DNA of 64,000 bases from Candidatus Vesicomyosocius okutanii (GCF_000010405.1 NC_009465.1:958155-1022154); one strand, 5' to 3'. Counted from the stretch's first letter, positions 42,414 to 53,248 are shown. Notes: generated from the letters alone by a model not told the origin. Numbers and translations: made by a program.

Positions 42414-44645
42414 ATGAAACGTTTACTAATATCCTTAATTTTAATATTATCCACATTTTTATTAGCACAAGTAGAAAATGATTTATTGCCAGTAAACAAA
42501 GCATTTATCTTTAAAGCTGAAGTAGTTAATAATAAAATATTACTTAATTGGAAAATTAAGAAAAATTACTTTCTTTATAAAGAAAAAATTAAGATTTATG
42601 CTGATTTTTCAGCACAACTAGGTAATGCCAAGTTTCCAAAAACAAAGATTAGAAATGATGAATTTTTTGGAAAAATTGGGATTTATCGTGATAATACCAT
42701 AGTAGTTGTACCCATCCTTAAAGGGGGAGCTAAATCTATTTTATTAACCGTTAATTATCAAGGTTGCTCTGATTTGGGTGTGTGTTACCCTCCTATTACT
42801 AAATCAGTTGTGCTTGACATTAGTTCAATACATTCAACTTCCTTGGATAATAATTCATTTAATCTCTTATCACAAGCAACTAACAAAGTGCAATCACTTG
42901 TTAAAAACAGCATACCAACTTCTAATAAGCCTTTGTCTGTAGATAATGCATTTAAATTTTCAGTAGTAGCAATTAATAACAATACACTACTAGCTAAATG
43001 GGATATTCATCAAGAATATTATTTATATCATAATAAATTTTTATTTGATATTAAAGGAGCAACATTTGGTAATATTGTGATCTCTAAAGGTAAAATTAAA
43101 GACGACAAGTTTCTTGGTAAAATTGAGGTCCACAAAGATGCATTAGAAGTTGAAATTCCACTCACTGATATTAATACTAAATCAATTACTCTTATCATTA
43201 AATATCAAGGATGTTGGGAAGGTGGTGTTTGTTTTTCTCCACAAGAAAAAACCATAAATATTATGTTACCTTCTCAAACAAACAATCCTAAAATTAATGC
43301 TTTATCTAAAAAAAAATCAATATACACACCTAATATTGTTCAGATTGAATTGAACGAAACTGATCAAATTACTGCGCTATTTCAACAAGAAAACATATTG
43401 TTAGTATTAGCAAGTTTCTTTGGTTTTGGCTTATTGTTATCATTAACTCCTTGCGTATTTCCAATGATTCCAATTTTATCAGGCATTATTGTTGGTCAAA
43501 AAGAAGAAGTCAGTACTAAAAAAGCGTTAATTATGTCTATTGTATTTGTACTATCCATGAGTATCGCTTACTCAATCGTGGGTGTATTTGCAGGTTATTT
43601 TGGTGAAAATTTACAAGTATTATTCCAAGATCCTTGGGTTTTGTCTATTTTTAGCTTGATCTTTGTTACTTTAGCATTTTCTATGTTCGGCTATTATGAA
43701 ATTCAACTACCTACCAGTTTACAAGAAAAAATTACAAAAATTAACAATGATCAAAAGGGAGGACACCTAATTAGTGTAGCTATTATGGGTTTTTTATCAG
43801 CACTGATTATTGGACCTTGTGTTACACCACCGCTAGCAGGTGCATTAATTTATATTGGACAAACTGGCGATGCATTATTAGGCGGGATATCACTATTTAT
43901 AATGAGTCTAGGTATGGGTTCACTACTCATTATAGTTGGTGCAGGCGTAAGCAAATTACCTAAAGCAGATGGTTGGATGGAAAGTATTAAGTACATCTTT
44001 GGTATTTTAATGTTAGCTATAGCAATTTATCTACTCGATAGAATTATCTCACCCCTTACTTCACTTATCTTGTGGGCAATGCTTATTACCATATCACCAA
44101 TTGCAATGGGTGCATTAAACACACAAATAAACACCTCAAAACCTTGGCAGCGTATTTTTAAAGCTTTAGGATTGATTATACTAGGCTATGGTATTCTACT
44201 TTGGATATTAGTAGCACGTGGGGGTGGTGATATGTTACAACCACTATCTAGCTGGAGATCATCAAATATAGAAATTGAATCAGACCATTTAAAATTTAAA
44301 CAAATTAAATCTATAAGCGACTTAGAACAAGTTTTAATACAAACTAAAAACAATAACCAAATTGTTATGCTAGATTTTTATGCTAATTGGTGTACCTCTT
44401 GTAAAGAACTTGAACTTTTTATATTTTCCAATACCCATGTAGTCAATGAGATGTCTGACGTTATTGCACTACAAGCTGATGTAACTGAAAATAATATCAA
44501 TGATAAAGCCTTAATGAAACGATTCAACATTGTGGGACCCCCTGCTATTTTATTTTTCAAAAACGGTATTGAAAATCGCTCACAAAGAATTATTGGAGAA
44601 ATCAACACACAAAACTTTCTTAGTCGTCTTAACAAAATTAAATAA
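42414..44645 (+). CDS. dsbD: Thiol:disulfide interchange protein DsbD with two N-terminal alpha domains
   Basis: Moves electrons from cytoplasmic thioredoxin to periplasmic disulfide proteins. The protein has 743 residues against about 565 in E. coli. After a signal peptide there are two successive DsbD-alpha domains, each with its cysteine pair: Cys118/Cys124 (GCSDLGVCYPP) and Cys267/Cys273 (GCWEGGVCFSP). The eight-helix beta domain has cysteines in LTPCVFPMIP and IGPCVTPPLAG. The C-terminal thioredoxin domain has WCTSC. It precedes aroQ-accB-accC. The extra alpha domain accounts for the length and suggests wider partner range. Confidence 0.94.
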   Translation: MKRLLISLILILSTFLLAQVENDLLPVNKAFIFKAEVVNNKILLNWKIKKNYFLYKEKIKIYADFSAQLGNAKFPKTKIRNDEFFGKIGIYRDNTIVVVPILKGGAKSILLTVNYQGCSDLGVCYPPITKSVVLDISSIHSTSLDNNSFNLLSQATNKVQSLVKNSIPTSNKPLSVDNAFKFSVVAINNNTLLAKWDIHQEYYLYHNKFLFDIKGATFGNIVISKGKIKDDKFLGKIEVHKDALEVEIPLTDINTKSITLIIKYQGCWEGGVCFSPQEKTINIMLPSQTNNPKINALSKKKSIYTPNIVQIELNETDQITALFQQENILLVLASFFGFGLLLSLTPCVFPMIPILSGIIVGQKEEVSTKKALIMSIVFVLSMSIAYSIVGVFAGYFGENLQVLFQDPWVLSIFSLIFVTLAFSMFGYYEIQLPTSLQEKITKINNDQKGGHLISVAIMGFLSALIIGPCVTPPLAGALIYIGQTGDALLGGISLFIMSLGMGSLLIIVGAGVSKLPKADGWMESIKYIFGILMLAIAIYLLDRIISPLTSLILWAMLITISPIAMGALNTQINTSKPWQRIFKALGLIILGYGILLWILVARGGGDMLQPLSSWRSSNIEIESDHLKFKQIKSISDLEQVLIQTKNNNQIVMLDFYANWCTSCKELELFIFSNTHVVNEMSDVIALQADVTENNINDKALMKRFNIVGPPAILFFKNGIENRSQRIIGEINTQNFLSRLNKIK

Positions 44646-44733
44646 AACAAGCCAAAACGCTGTTAGAACTTACTATCTTGCATAATATTGATGGTAAAAT
44701 CATCTTTATTTTTATCTTTGCTTATTTGAATAA

Positions 44734-45183
44734 ATGGATGTTCTTTTATTAAACGGACCTAACCTTAATCTGCTTGGTTCTCGTGAACCTGACTATTACG
44801 GTACACAAACATTGGATGACATTACCAGTAATCTTACAAAAATAGCAAATAATGTTGGTCTGACGTTTGAACACCATCAGGATAATTCAGAAGCAAAGCT
44901 AATTAAATATATTCACAATGCTGTCGATAACGGAGTTCAATATATAATTATTAACCCTGCAGCTTTTACACACACATCAATCGCTTTACGTGATGCTATA
45001 CTTGCTGTAGGTATTGAATTTAGTGAAGTTCACTTGTCTAATATATATAAGCGTGAAAATTTTCGCAAACAATCTTATTTTTCAGATATTGCACAAGGAA
45101 TCATTTCAGGCTTTGGCCCTCAGGGCTATGAATTCGCGCTACAAGCTGCAATTCAACATATTCAACAATTAGAGAGGTTGTAA
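44734..45183 (+). CDS. aroQ: 3-dehydroquinate dehydratase, type II
   Basis: Shikimate-pathway dehydratase of 149 residues. Key segments are [20 protein letters not shown] (catalytic Arg and Tyr), [16 protein letters not shown] and [14 protein letters not shown]. It is directly followed by accB, whose ATG begins after the aroQ stop, the conserved aroQ-accB-accC arrangement. Confidence 0.97.
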   Translation: MDVLLLNGPNLNLLGSREPDYYGTQTLDDITSNLTKIANNVGLTFEHHQDNSEAKLIKYIHNAVDNGVQYIIINPAAFTHTSIALRDAILAVGIEFSEVHLSNIYKRENFRKQSYFSDIAQGIISGFGPQGYEFALQAAIQHIQQLERL

Positions 45184-45630
45184 ATGGACATTCGTAAAGT
45201 AAAAAAATTAATGGAATTACTGGAGCAATCTAGTATGAGTGAAATTGAAATTGTTGAGGGCGAAGGATCTCTGCGTATCTCACGCTATAGAAATGCTACA
45301 ATGGCACCACCAGTAGCAATTACAACTCCAGTAGTAGCACCAATAGAAGTCACTACAGGAGTAAATCCGTCTGAAAATAATATATCCACAGTAGATGGCC
45401 ATCCAATTACCTCGCCTATGGTTGGTACTTTCTATAGCGCAGCATCACCTAATTCTGATGCTTTTGTTAAGATTGGTCAACATGTCAACCAAGGCGATAC
45501 AATCTGTATTGTTGAGGCAATGAAAATTATGAACCAAATCGAAGCAGACCAATCTGGAACAGTAACTGAAATATTATGCACAGATGGTGATGCAGTTGAA
45601 TTCAGTCAAACACTGGTCATCATTCAATGA
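45184..45630 (+). CDS. accB: Biotin carboxyl carrier protein of acetyl-CoA carboxylase
   Basis: Carries the biotin for acetyl-CoA carboxylase. The 148 residues have an N-terminal helical segment, a proline/valine-rich linker (about residues 40-70) and a C-terminal biotinyl domain with the biotinylated Lys114 in [11 protein letters not shown]. It overlaps accC by four bases (ATGA), so the two are translationally coupled. Confidence 0.97.
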   Translation: MDIRKVKKLMELLEQSSMSEIEIVEGEGSLRISRYRNATMAPPVAITTPVVAPIEVTTGVNPSENNISTVDGHPITSPMVGTFYSAASPNSDAFVKIGQHVNQGDTICIVEAMKIMNQIEADQSGTVTEILCTDGDAVEFSQTLVIIQ

Positions 45631-46991
45631 CATCAATGAACAAAATTAGTAAGGTTCTCATCGCTAATCGTGGTGAAATTGCACTTAGAATTTTAAGAAC
45701 TTGTAAAGAGCTAGGCATTAAAACTGTTGCTGTATATTCAACAGCAGATAAAGATCTTAAGCATGTTCGCTTATCTGACGAGGCTGTATGCATTGGTCCT
45801 CATCCATCAAAAGACAGTTATTTAAACATCCCAGCACTGATTGCTGCAGCAGAAGTTACTCATGCTGATGCAATTCATCCTGGTTATGGCTTCTTATCTG
45901 AAAATGCAGATTTTGCACAACGTGTTGAAGAAAGTGGGTTTATTTTTATCGGACCGCGTGCTGATAATATCCGTACAATGGGCGATAAAGTTGCTGCCAT
46001 TAATACCATGCAAAAATCTGGAGTACCTTGTATTCCTGGATCAAATGGAAGTTTGACTGAAGACGCCGCTCAAAACACCCAACTTGCACGTGATATTGGC
46101 TTTCCAATTATAATCAAAGCCTCTAACGGAGGTGGAGGACGTGGCATGCGTGTGGTTGAAAAAGAAGCTGACCTAATTGACTCAATTGAAATGACCAAAA
46201 CAGAAGCGCTTAACTTTTTTGGCAACTGTAAAGTATACATAGAGAAGTTTTTAACTAAACCTAGACATATTGAAATTCAAATATTAGCTGACGAATACGG
46301 TAACGCCATACACTTAGGTGAACGTGACTGCTCAATGCAAAGACGCCACCAAAAAGTCGTAGAAGAAGCGCCAGCACCTGGCATCACACCAAGATTACGT
46401 GATAAAATCAGCAGTGCTTGTACAAATGCTTGTAAAGCCATTAGTTATCGTGGCGCTGGTACATTTGAATTTTTATTTGAAAATAATGAATTCTATTTTA
46501 TTGAAATGAATACCCGGATTCAGGTAGAACATCCTGTTACCGAAATGATTACTGGTATTGATATTGTGCGTGAACAAATACGCATTGCTGACGGTCAAAT
46601 ACTATCATTCACACAAAATGAAGTACACGTTAAAGGTCATGCGATTGAATGTCGTATTAATGCCGAAGACCCTAATAATTTCATGCCCTCACCAGGAAAG
46701 ATCACCCAATACCATATAGCTGGAGGGTTAGGCGTGCGTGTTGACTCTCATGTATATAACGGTTATGTCGTGCCGCCCTATTACGACTCTATGATTGGCA
46801 AACTAATTACTTTTTCTGATACTAGACTAGGCGCTATTATTAAAATGCAAAATGCGCTTGATGAAATGGTAATTGATGGTATTAAAACTAATATTGCCTT
46901 ACAAAAAAGAATCATAGATGATGAAACTTTTCAAAAAGGTAGTATAAATATCCACTATCTTGAAAAAATGTTAGGAAATTCTTTAATATGA
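45627..46991 (+). CDS. accC: Biotin carboxylase subunit of acetyl-CoA carboxylase
   Basis: ATP-grasp enzyme that carboxylates biotin on AccB. The 454 residues have [20 protein letters not shown] at the N-terminus, the glycine-rich ATP loop [32 protein letters not shown] and [17 protein letters not shown]. An internal ATG three codons in is an alternative start, but ATGA overlap with accB favours 45627. It overlaps argC by four bases. Confidence 0.98.
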   Translation: MTSMNKISKVLIANRGEIALRILRTCKELGIKTVAVYSTADKDLKHVRLSDEAVCIGPHPSKDSYLNIPALIAAAEVTHADAIHPGYGFLSENADFAQRVEESGFIFIGPRADNIRTMGDKVAAINTMQKSGVPCIPGSNGSLTEDAAQNTQLARDIGFPIIIKASNGGGGRGMRVVEKEADLIDSIEMTKTEALNFFGNCKVYIEKFLTKPRHIEIQILADEYGNAIHLGERDCSMQRRHQKVVEEAPAPGITPRLRDKISSACTNACKAISYRGAGTFEFLFENNEFYFIEMNTRIQVEHPVTEMITGIDIVREQIRIADGQILSFTQNEVHVKGHAIECRINAEDPNNFMPSPGKITQYHIAGGLGVRVDSHVYNGYVVPPYYDSMIGKLITFSDTRLGAIIKMQNALDEMVIDGIKTNIALQKRIIDDETFQKGSINIHYLEKMLGNSLI

Positions 46992-48010
46992 TCAAAGTAG
47001 GCATTATTGGCTCTACTGGATACACAGGATTAGAACTTATACGTCTTCTACATAACCACCCAAATGCAAAAATTATCGCACTATGTTCAAGAATAAATGC
47101 TAGTAAATCCGTTATTAAAGAATTTCCTAGTCTAATAAGCTATATTGATCTTGACTTTGTTACACCAAATGAAAAAAAATTATTTGAATGTGACATTATT
47201 TTCTTTGCTACCCCACATGGTGTAGCCATGAATAGCGTTAGTAAATTCTTAAACAAAGATATTAAAATAATTGACTTAGGTGCTGATTTTCGCATTAAAG
47301 ATAGCACTGAATGGAGTAAATGGTATGGTATGACACATACACAAGGTGATTTATTAAAAGATGCTGTTTATGGCTTACCTGAAGTTTATAACTCACAAAT
47401 CAAAAACGCAACCTTAATTGCCAATCCTGGGTGCTATCCAACCGCAATCATTCTAGCACTCAAGCCTTTGCTTGAAACAAATATAATTGACACAAAAAGC
47501 ATTATTGCTGATTGCAAATCAGGCGTTAGCGGTGCAGGAAGAAGCGCTAATATTGCCACACTTTTTTGTGAAGTAAACGAATCTTTAAAACCTTACAATG
47601 TTGATCAACATCGTCATAAGCCTGAAACACAACAAGTTTTAACCGATATCGCGGGAAAAGAAGTGAATTTTTTCTTTACTCCACATTTAGTACCTATGAC
47701 TAGAGGTATGCTTGCTAGCATTTACGTTGATTTAATAAAGGATATCAACGTACAAAAATTATTTGAAAAACACTACCAAAACAACAAATTTATTCACATA
47801 TTACCAACTAATGTTTATCCACAAACAAAATCAGTTAAAGGCACAAATAATTGCCATATTGGTATTCAAAAATCGAATAACAAACTTATCATTATGTCAG
47901 TTATTGATAATATCATTAAGGGTGCCTCAGGGCAAGCTATACAAAACATGAACCTTATGTTTGGGCTTGATGAAGGATTAGGATTAGAACAAATTGGTTT
48001 ACTACCATAA
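46988..48010 (+). CDS. argC: N-acetyl-gamma-glutamyl-phosphate reductase
   Basis: Third step of arginine synthesis. Of 340 residues, the NADP-binding N-terminus is [18 protein letters not shown] and the catalytic Cys149 is in [15 protein letters not shown] and PHLVPMTRG are family motifs. It overlaps accC by four bases, tying arginine and fatty-acid genes in one transcript, and lies nine bases before erpA. Confidence 0.97.
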   Translation: MIKVGIIGSTGYTGLELIRLLHNHPNAKIIALCSRINASKSVIKEFPSLISYIDLDFVTPNEKKLFECDIIFFATPHGVAMNSVSKFLNKDIKIIDLGADFRIKDSTEWSKWYGMTHTQGDLLKDAVYGLPEVYNSQIKNATLIANPGCYPTAIILALKPLLETNIIDTKSIIADCKSGVSGAGRSANIATLFCEVNESLKPYNVDQHRHKPETQQVLTDIAGKEVNFFFTPHLVPMTRGMLASIYVDLIKDINVQKLFEKHYQNNKFIHILPTNVYPQTKSVKGTNNCHIGIQKSNNKLIIMSVIDNIIKGASGQAIQNMNLMFGLDEGLGLEQIGLLP

Positions 48011-48019
48011 GGAAATAAC

Positions 48020-48373
48020 ATGGAAATAAAACAAATTTCAGAAAAAGCAGATATCATTTTTAGTGATAATGCAGCTAAAAAAGTATCAACATTAATTGAA
48101 GAAGAACAAAATAATAACCTGTATTTACGTGTTTATATCACAGGCGGTGGCTGTTCTGGATTTTCCTATGGTTTTACTTTTGATGAAAAACGTAAAGAAG
48201 GTGACTCAAGTGTTACAAATAATGGCGTACAATTAGTGATTGATCCCATGAGTTATCAATACTTAATTGGTGCAACTGTTGATTACTTGGAAGACTTACA
48301 AGGTGCACGTTTTATTATTCATAACCCAAATGCTAAAACTACTTGTGGTTGTGGCTCATCTTTCTCTGTATAA
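48020..48373 (+). CDS. erpA: Iron-sulfur cluster insertion protein ErpA
   Basis: A-type Fe-S carrier of 117 residues. The three cluster ligands are Cys45 ([11 protein letters not shown]) and Cys109/Cys111 ([11 protein letters not shown]). ErpA rather than IscA is favoured because it lies outside an isc operon and because of the N-terminal [17 protein letters not shown] pattern. Its clients likely include IspH, which is encoded in this window. Confidence 0.9.
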
Positions 48374-48376
48374 ATT

Positions 48377-49513
48377 ATGATTAAATATATCCCCGGCTTA
48401 GCAGGTGTTCCTGCAACAGAATCCTCCATCTCTTCCATTGATGGAAAAAATGGTATTTTAACTTATCGTGGTTACTCAATTGAAGATTTAGTCAAATACG
48501 CCTCTTTTGAAGAAGTTTCTATGCTACTCCGAGATGGAGAATTACCAGACAAAAACAGATTAGATAACTTTAAAGATGTTTTACATAAACGCTATGAAGT
48601 AAAACGTAATATCCACTCTATGATGTGGTCTTTACCCGCTACTGGACACCCAATGAATGTTTTACAAACCGCCATTGCCGCTATGGCAACATTCTATCCT
48701 GATGCTGGCGCACAAAATCCTGATTCTATTTGCACGCAAAGTGCACTAACTAAAATTATTTCTAATATGAGTACTCTGGTGGCAATGTGGACACGTATTA
48801 GTGCTGGTTATAATCCTATTCCACCTAGTAAAGGGATGTCATATGCCAAGAACTTTTTATATATGTCATCTGGAGAAGAACCTGATAATAATATTGTCAA
48901 GCTTTTTGATGCTTGCTTAATTTTACATGCAGAACACACGATTAATGCCTCAACTTTCTCCGCCATGGTAACTGCTTCTACACTTGCCAATCCATTTGCT
49001 TCAATTTCAGCTGCAGTTGGCACTTTAGCAGGTTCTTTACATGGTGGTGCAAATGAAGATGTGCTTAAAATGTTAGACGAGATTGGAAATGCCAAAAATG
49101 CACGTACTTATATTGAAAATCGCCTAAAAAATAAACAAATCATTTGGGGTATGGGGCATAGAGAATATAGTGTTAAAGATCCTCGAGCAAATATTTTACA
49201 AAACATGATTGAATCTTATATCAAAAAATCTAATATGCATTTTTCTAAACGCTTTGAAACTGCACTAGAGGTAGAAAGAGTTTGTGAAGAGTTGCTATCA
49301 AATAAAGGTATTTATCCAAATGTAGATTTTTACTCAGGAATTGTATATGCCGAAATTTTCAAAATTCCACAAACACACTTCACACCTATTTTTGCTATGG
49401 CTCGCTCGAGTGGATGGACAGCTCATTGGCACGAACAAGTTAGACACAACCGTATTTTTAGACCAACACAAATCTATACAGGGGCTCATTTTAGAAGTTA
49501 TCCTAAAAAATAA
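48377..49513 (+). CDS. gltA: Citrate synthase
   Basis: Condenses acetyl-CoA and oxaloacetate. The protein has 378 residues, a short type II-like form. Active-site segments are the first histidine region LHAEHTINASTF, then LAGSLHGGANEDV, the second histidine GMGHREYSVKDPR and the aspartate in NVDFYSGIVY. A 2-methylcitrate synthase cannot be fully excluded, but no other methylcitrate gene is present. It lies three bases after erpA and two before ubiE. In these symbionts the cycle probably feeds 2-oxoglutarate to GltB. Confidence 0.92.
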   Translation: MIKYIPGLAGVPATESSISSIDGKNGILTYRGYSIEDLVKYASFEEVSMLLRDGELPDKNRLDNFKDVLHKRYEVKRNIHSMMWSLPATGHPMNVLQTAIAAMATFYPDAGAQNPDSICTQSALTKIISNMSTLVAMWTRISAGYNPIPPSKGMSYAKNFLYMSSGEEPDNNIVKLFDACLILHAEHTINASTFSAMVTASTLANPFASISAAVGTLAGSLHGGANEDVLKMLDEIGNAKNARTYIENRLKNKQIIWGMGHREYSVKDPRANILQNMIESYIKKSNMHFSKRFETALEVERVCEELLSNKGIYPNVDFYSGIVYAEIFKIPQTHFTPIFAMARSSGWTAHWHEQVRHNRIFRPTQIYTGAHFRSYPKK

Positions 49514-49515
49514 TT

Positions 49516-50256
49516 ATGGAAAATACTACACATTTTGGATTTAAGCAGGTGGCTACAAATGACAAACAAAGTTTAGTGAGAGATGTCTTTAACTCTGTTG
49601 CAGGCAAGTATGATTTAATGAATGATATATTATCTTTTGGTACACATCGACTTTGGAAACATTATGCAATCACTTCAGGTAATATTAAAATGGGTGACAA
49701 AGTACTTGATATTGCTGGGGGTACAGGTGATTTAACCATGGAATTTACACGACAAGTTGGCGATAATGGACAAGTTATACTCAGTGATATTAACACTACC
49801 ATGCTACACGAGGGTCGAAAAAAATTAACTAATAAAGGTATTTTTGGCGTTGAGTTTATACAACTCAACGCACAATACCTACCTTTTAAAAATAACACGT
49901 TTGATTGTGTCAGCATTGCCTTTGGCCTTAGAAACGTAACTAATCAAGACCAGGCGCTTGAAGAAATGTATCGTATTTTAAAACCTAGCGGTTGTTTGTT
50001 AATTTTAGAATTTTCTACAACCAATTCTGTGTTACTAAAAAAAATATACGACTTTTATTCATTCAAAATTATACCAAAACTCGGTGATATTATTGCTAAC
50101 GATAAAACCTCATACCAATACTTAGCTGAATCAATCCGCAAACATCCAAACCAAAAAACTCTTAAAAACATGGTACTAAATGCTGGATTTGACTTTTGCG
50201 AATATCACAATCTATCAAGTGGTATTGTTGCCTTGCATAAAGGCGTAAAAGTATAA
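49516..50256 (+). CDS. ubiE: Ubiquinone/menaquinone biosynthesis C-methyltransferase
   Basis: SAM-dependent methyltransferase of ubiquinone synthesis. The 246 residues have VFNSVAGKYDLMNDILSFGTH, the SAM loop VLDIAGGTGDLTMEF, IAFGLRNVTNQDQALEEMYR and the C-terminal SGIVALHKGVKV. It begins the ubiE-ubiJ-ubiB cluster. Confidence 0.97.
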   Translation: MENTTHFGFKQVATNDKQSLVRDVFNSVAGKYDLMNDILSFGTHRLWKHYAITSGNIKMGDKVLDIAGGTGDLTMEFTRQVGDNGQVILSDINTTMLHEGRKKLTNKGIFGVEFIQLNAQYLPFKNNTFDCVSIAFGLRNVTNQDQALEEMYRILKPSGCLLILEFSTTNSVLLKKIYDFYSFKIIPKLGDIIANDKTSYQYLAESIRKHPNQKTLKNMVLNAGFDFCEYHNLSSGIVALHKGVKV

Positions 50257-50262
50257 AAGACA

Positions 50263-50814
50263 ATGCAACTTTTTTAGCATAAGAAAACTGCCATAATTAA
50301 AAAAACATTAAATCGCTTAATTACTAACAATGAGGTTAACATCCATATACTCAACAAAAAAACAATTGGTTTTTCTTTAAAAAATTTACAGTTAAACTTA
50401 CATTTCATATACACTAACAATCAAATATTTGTCTTACCTGCTACTAACAAACCTACAAACGTCAATATTACACTAAAATCTATAGTGTTTATATTCTTAC
50501 TTCAATGTAAAGGTTTAACTCAATTAATCAGACAAGATAAAATTAATATTCATAGTGATTTTAAAACTACTCAACTATTGATTAACCTATTAAAAAAGGT
50601 TGATATTGACTTTAAAGAAATAATATCAAAATACACAAGCGACATAGTTCCTTATCAACTAGCAAAACTAACGAAAAAAATCCAAAAAGTTAATATACAA
50701 AAAATAAATTCGCTTGAAATGATTAAAAATAGACTATCCACTCTATCGATCAATAAAATCAAAACAAAACGACACAAACGTAAAAACAGTTGGACTCTAT
50801 GTATAGCTTTCTAA
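50263..50814 (+). pseudogene. ubiJ: ubiJ-like ubiquinone accessory factor with amber codon at position 5
   Basis: Between ubiE and ubiB, exactly where ubiJ belongs. The ATG at 50263, six bases after the ubiE stop, reads MQLF and then TAG at 50275-50277. After that the same frame is open to 50814 with a plausible SCP2-like protein: KKTLNRLITNNEVNIHIL near the start, later GLTQLIRQDKINIHSDFKTT and VDIDFKEIISKYTSDIVPYQ. The body looks well preserved, so the gene may be newly inactivated, read through, started at a non-standard codon, or affected by a sequence error in the six-T run. GTG at 50485 would give only 109 residues. Confidence 0.65.
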
Positions 50815-52403
50815 GATTTATTAAGATTTCTCGTGTTTTAATGCGATATCGTCTTGATTCTTTAGTGCTATCAACGCCACTACTAAAAAGTTTTAAGCCT
50901 TTAGTATATCTCATTCCTTGGCATTACTTTCCCGTTAAAAAATACACACGAGGTCAACGAATTCGATTAGCGCTAGAAGAATTAGGACCTATATTTATCA
51001 AATTTGGACAAACACTTTCCACTAGACGCGACTTAATACCAAAAGATATTGGAGATGAATTAGCAAAACTACAAAACAACTGCCCTGCATTTGACCCAAT
51101 AAAAGCTAAAAAAATTATTGAACAATCACTCGGCGAATCCACTGAAAATTTATTTAAACGTTTTGATATTAAACCTCTAGCCTCAGCCTCAATTGCACAA
51201 ATACATACTGCATTAACAAATGATGACAATGAAGTGGTAATTAAAGTCGTCAGACCAGATATCAATAAGGTCATCCAACATGATATTAAATTAATGTACA
51301 CCTTAGCAATGTTATTTAACAAACATCAACTTAGTAAAAAACTACGTCCTATAGAAGTGGTGGCAGAGTTTGAAAACATTATTCTAAATGAATTAGATAT
51401 GCGTATTGAAGCCAATAACTGTTTAAAAATTGGCAAAAATTTTAAAAACTCCAGCCTACTTTACATTCCAAAAATTTACCCTAACTTATGTCATAAGAAT
51501 ATTCTAACAATAGAACGAATTCATGGTATTCCAGTTAATGACATTGAACAACTAAAAGCCAATAATATTGACATGAAACAACTAGCAGAAGAAGGTGTGA
51601 TTATTTTCTTTACTCAAGTTTTTAAACATAATTTTTTCCATGCTGATATGCATCCTGGTAATATTTTTGTTAATACTAATGGGCAATATATGGGAGTTGA
51701 TTTTGGCATCATGGGTACTCTAACCAAGACAGACAAAGATTTCTTAGCAGATATTTTCATAGCGTTTTTCAACCAAGATTATAAAAAAGTAGCACAAATA
51801 TATATTGATTCTGGCTGGATAAGTTCAACAACAAACATATTTTCCTTTGAAACTGCAGTTCAAAGAATTTGTGAACCAATGTTTGAAAAACCTTTAGGTG
51901 AAATATCTTTTGGTCAAGTATTGCTTGAACTTATTCAAGAAGCCAAAAATTTTGACATCACTATTCAGCCACAACTGTTATTATTAGATAAAACTTTACT
52001 AAACATTGAAGGGCTTGGTAGACAACTATATCCCCAGCTTAACTTATGGACAACCGCAAAACCATTTTTAGAAAACTTGGTCAAAGAAAAATATAGTATA
52101 AAACACACCTTTGAAAAAATCAAAGACCAAACTCCTCAACTACTAAAAGACATTCCAGAGCTACCATCTATGACTATTAATGCAATCAAACAATTAAACC
52201 AAATAAAAGATATAGGACATCTTTATATCCAACAAACCAATATTATTGTTAACCAACTTAAAAACAACGAAAACAAACACACTTCAGCCATTTTAGCTGG
52301 ATCTATGACCATCCTTAGCGGTATTTTAGCAGTTAATACATTTTGGCTTCCAAGTTTATTCAGTAGTATCATTGCTTTAATATTTTGGTTCCAAAGTATA
52401 TAA
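50799..52403 (+). CDS. ubiB: UbiB kinase-like protein of ubiquinone biosynthesis
   Basis: Atypical ADCK/ABC1 family ATPase that supports the ubiquinone synthesis complex. The ATG at 50799 (MYSFLRFIKISRVLMRYRLD) is preferred to TTG at 50790, giving 534 residues and a 16-base overlap with the ubiJ frame. KxGQ motif: FIKFGQTLSTRRDLIP. The ATP-binding region has PLASASIAQIH with the alanine-rich loop; catalytic segments are FFHADMHPGNIF and GVDFGIMG. Two C-terminal membrane helices are visible (AGSMTILSGILAV, LPSLFSSIIALIFWF). Confidence 0.95.
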   Translation: MYSFLRFIKISRVLMRYRLDSLVLSTPLLKSFKPLVYLIPWHYFPVKKYTRGQRIRLALEELGPIFIKFGQTLSTRRDLIPKDIGDELAKLQNNCPAFDPIKAKKIIEQSLGESTENLFKRFDIKPLASASIAQIHTALTNDDNEVVIKVVRPDINKVIQHDIKLMYTLAMLFNKHQLSKKLRPIEVVAEFENIILNELDMRIEANNCLKIGKNFKNSSLLYIPKIYPNLCHKNILTIERIHGIPVNDIEQLKANNIDMKQLAEEGVIIFFTQVFKHNFFHADMHPGNIFVNTNGQYMGVDFGIMGTLTKTDKDFLADIFIAFFNQDYKKVAQIYIDSGWISSTTNIFSFETAVQRICEPMFEKPLGEISFGQVLLELIQEAKNFDITIQPQLLLLDKTLLNIEGLGRQLYPQLNLWTTAKPFLENLVKEKYSIKHTFEKIKDQTPQLLKDIPELPSMTINAIKQLNQIKDIGHLYIQQTNIIVNQLKNNENKHTSAILAGSMTILSGILAVNTFWLPSLFSSIIALIFWFQSI

Positions 52404-52490
52404 AAAATTACTCCAACTCAACATGGAGAATTTGTTATTTTACTTTTAGCCAGATTTTCTGGTAAAATAATATCTTCGATATAAATATAT

Positions 52491-52519
52491 TTGATCACAA
52501 AATATATCTTTTATATAAC
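52491..52519 (+). promoter_or_regulatory. Candidate sigma-70 promoter of rplY
   Basis: TTGATC (52491-52496), 17-base spacer, TATAAC (52514-52519), about 40 bases before the rplY start, which is preceded by GGAG. Seen directly; activity is inferred. Confidence 0.5.
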
Positions 52520-52559
52520 GTCGCCCATTGCGGTGTTTTTTTATTTTTGGAGTATCAAT

Positions 52560-53237
52560 ATGAATCTAACAATTAACGCTTTAACAAGAAATTACCAAGG
52601 TAAAGGTGCGAACCGTCGTCTACGTCGAAATAATAAAATTCCTGCTATTGTTTATGGTACTGGCAAACCACCTAGCAAAATAACCTTAGATATTTTTGAA
52701 ATTACTCACTTATTAAAAAATGAGGAAACTTACACTTCAGTACTTAACCTAATAGTTAACAAAAACAAAGAAGCAGTAATTATTAAAAATTTACAACGCC
52801 ACCCCGCTAAAAATAGCATCACTCATATTGACTTCTTACGTATTAACTTAAACCAATCTATTATCACTAGTATCCCTATACAATTTAACGGCGAGGAAGA
52901 TAATAAGGCCATGCGTCTAGGTGCAGTTCTTAATCAATTTATGACTGCCATTGAAATTTCTTGCTTACCAACAAACTTACCTCACAGTATTAATGTAGAT
53001 ATCAGTCATCTTACAATAGGTGAACATATTAACTTGACAGATATTAATATACCAAAAGGTATAGTTATCACCGCATTAACACACGGTGATATTGAAACTC
53101 ATAACCAAAGTATTGCTATAATTCAAGAGCCTAGAAAGATGGCTGAAATTGAAGAAAATATCCTTGTTAAAGCTGAAGATAGTAAAAATAAAATTACTAA
53201 AGATAATGAAACTAACAAAGATAAATCAAATTTATAA
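52560..53237 (+). CDS. rplY: 50S ribosomal protein L25, CTC form
   Basis: 5S rRNA-binding ribosomal protein of the long CTC/TL5 type. The frame is open from 52491, but MNLTINALTRNYQGKGANRR at 52560 with TTTTGGAG upstream is the true start, giving 225 residues. The N-terminal L25 domain (RRLRRNNKIPAIVYG) is followed by a beta-rich C-terminal domain and a lysine/glutamate-rich tail from about residue 200. It is followed by pth and ychF in the usual order; prs is absent upstream. Confidence 0.95.
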   Translation: MNLTINALTRNYQGKGANRRLRRNNKIPAIVYGTGKPPSKITLDIFEITHLLKNEETYTSVLNLIVNKNKEAVIIKNLQRHPAKNSITHIDFLRINLNQSIITSIPIQFNGEEDNKAMRLGAVLNQFMTAIEISCLPTNLPHSINVDISHLTIGEHINLTDINIPKGIVITALTHGDIETHNQSIAIIQEPRKMAEIEENILVKAEDSKNKITKDNETNKDKSNL

Positions 53238-53248
53238 TTTATCCAAAC

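Noticed and set aside
52444..52467. Hairpin TTTTA-CCAGA/TCTGG-TAAAA after ubiB as a terminator
   Set aside because: The stem has a bulge and no T-run follows on the plus strand, so evidence for termination is weak.
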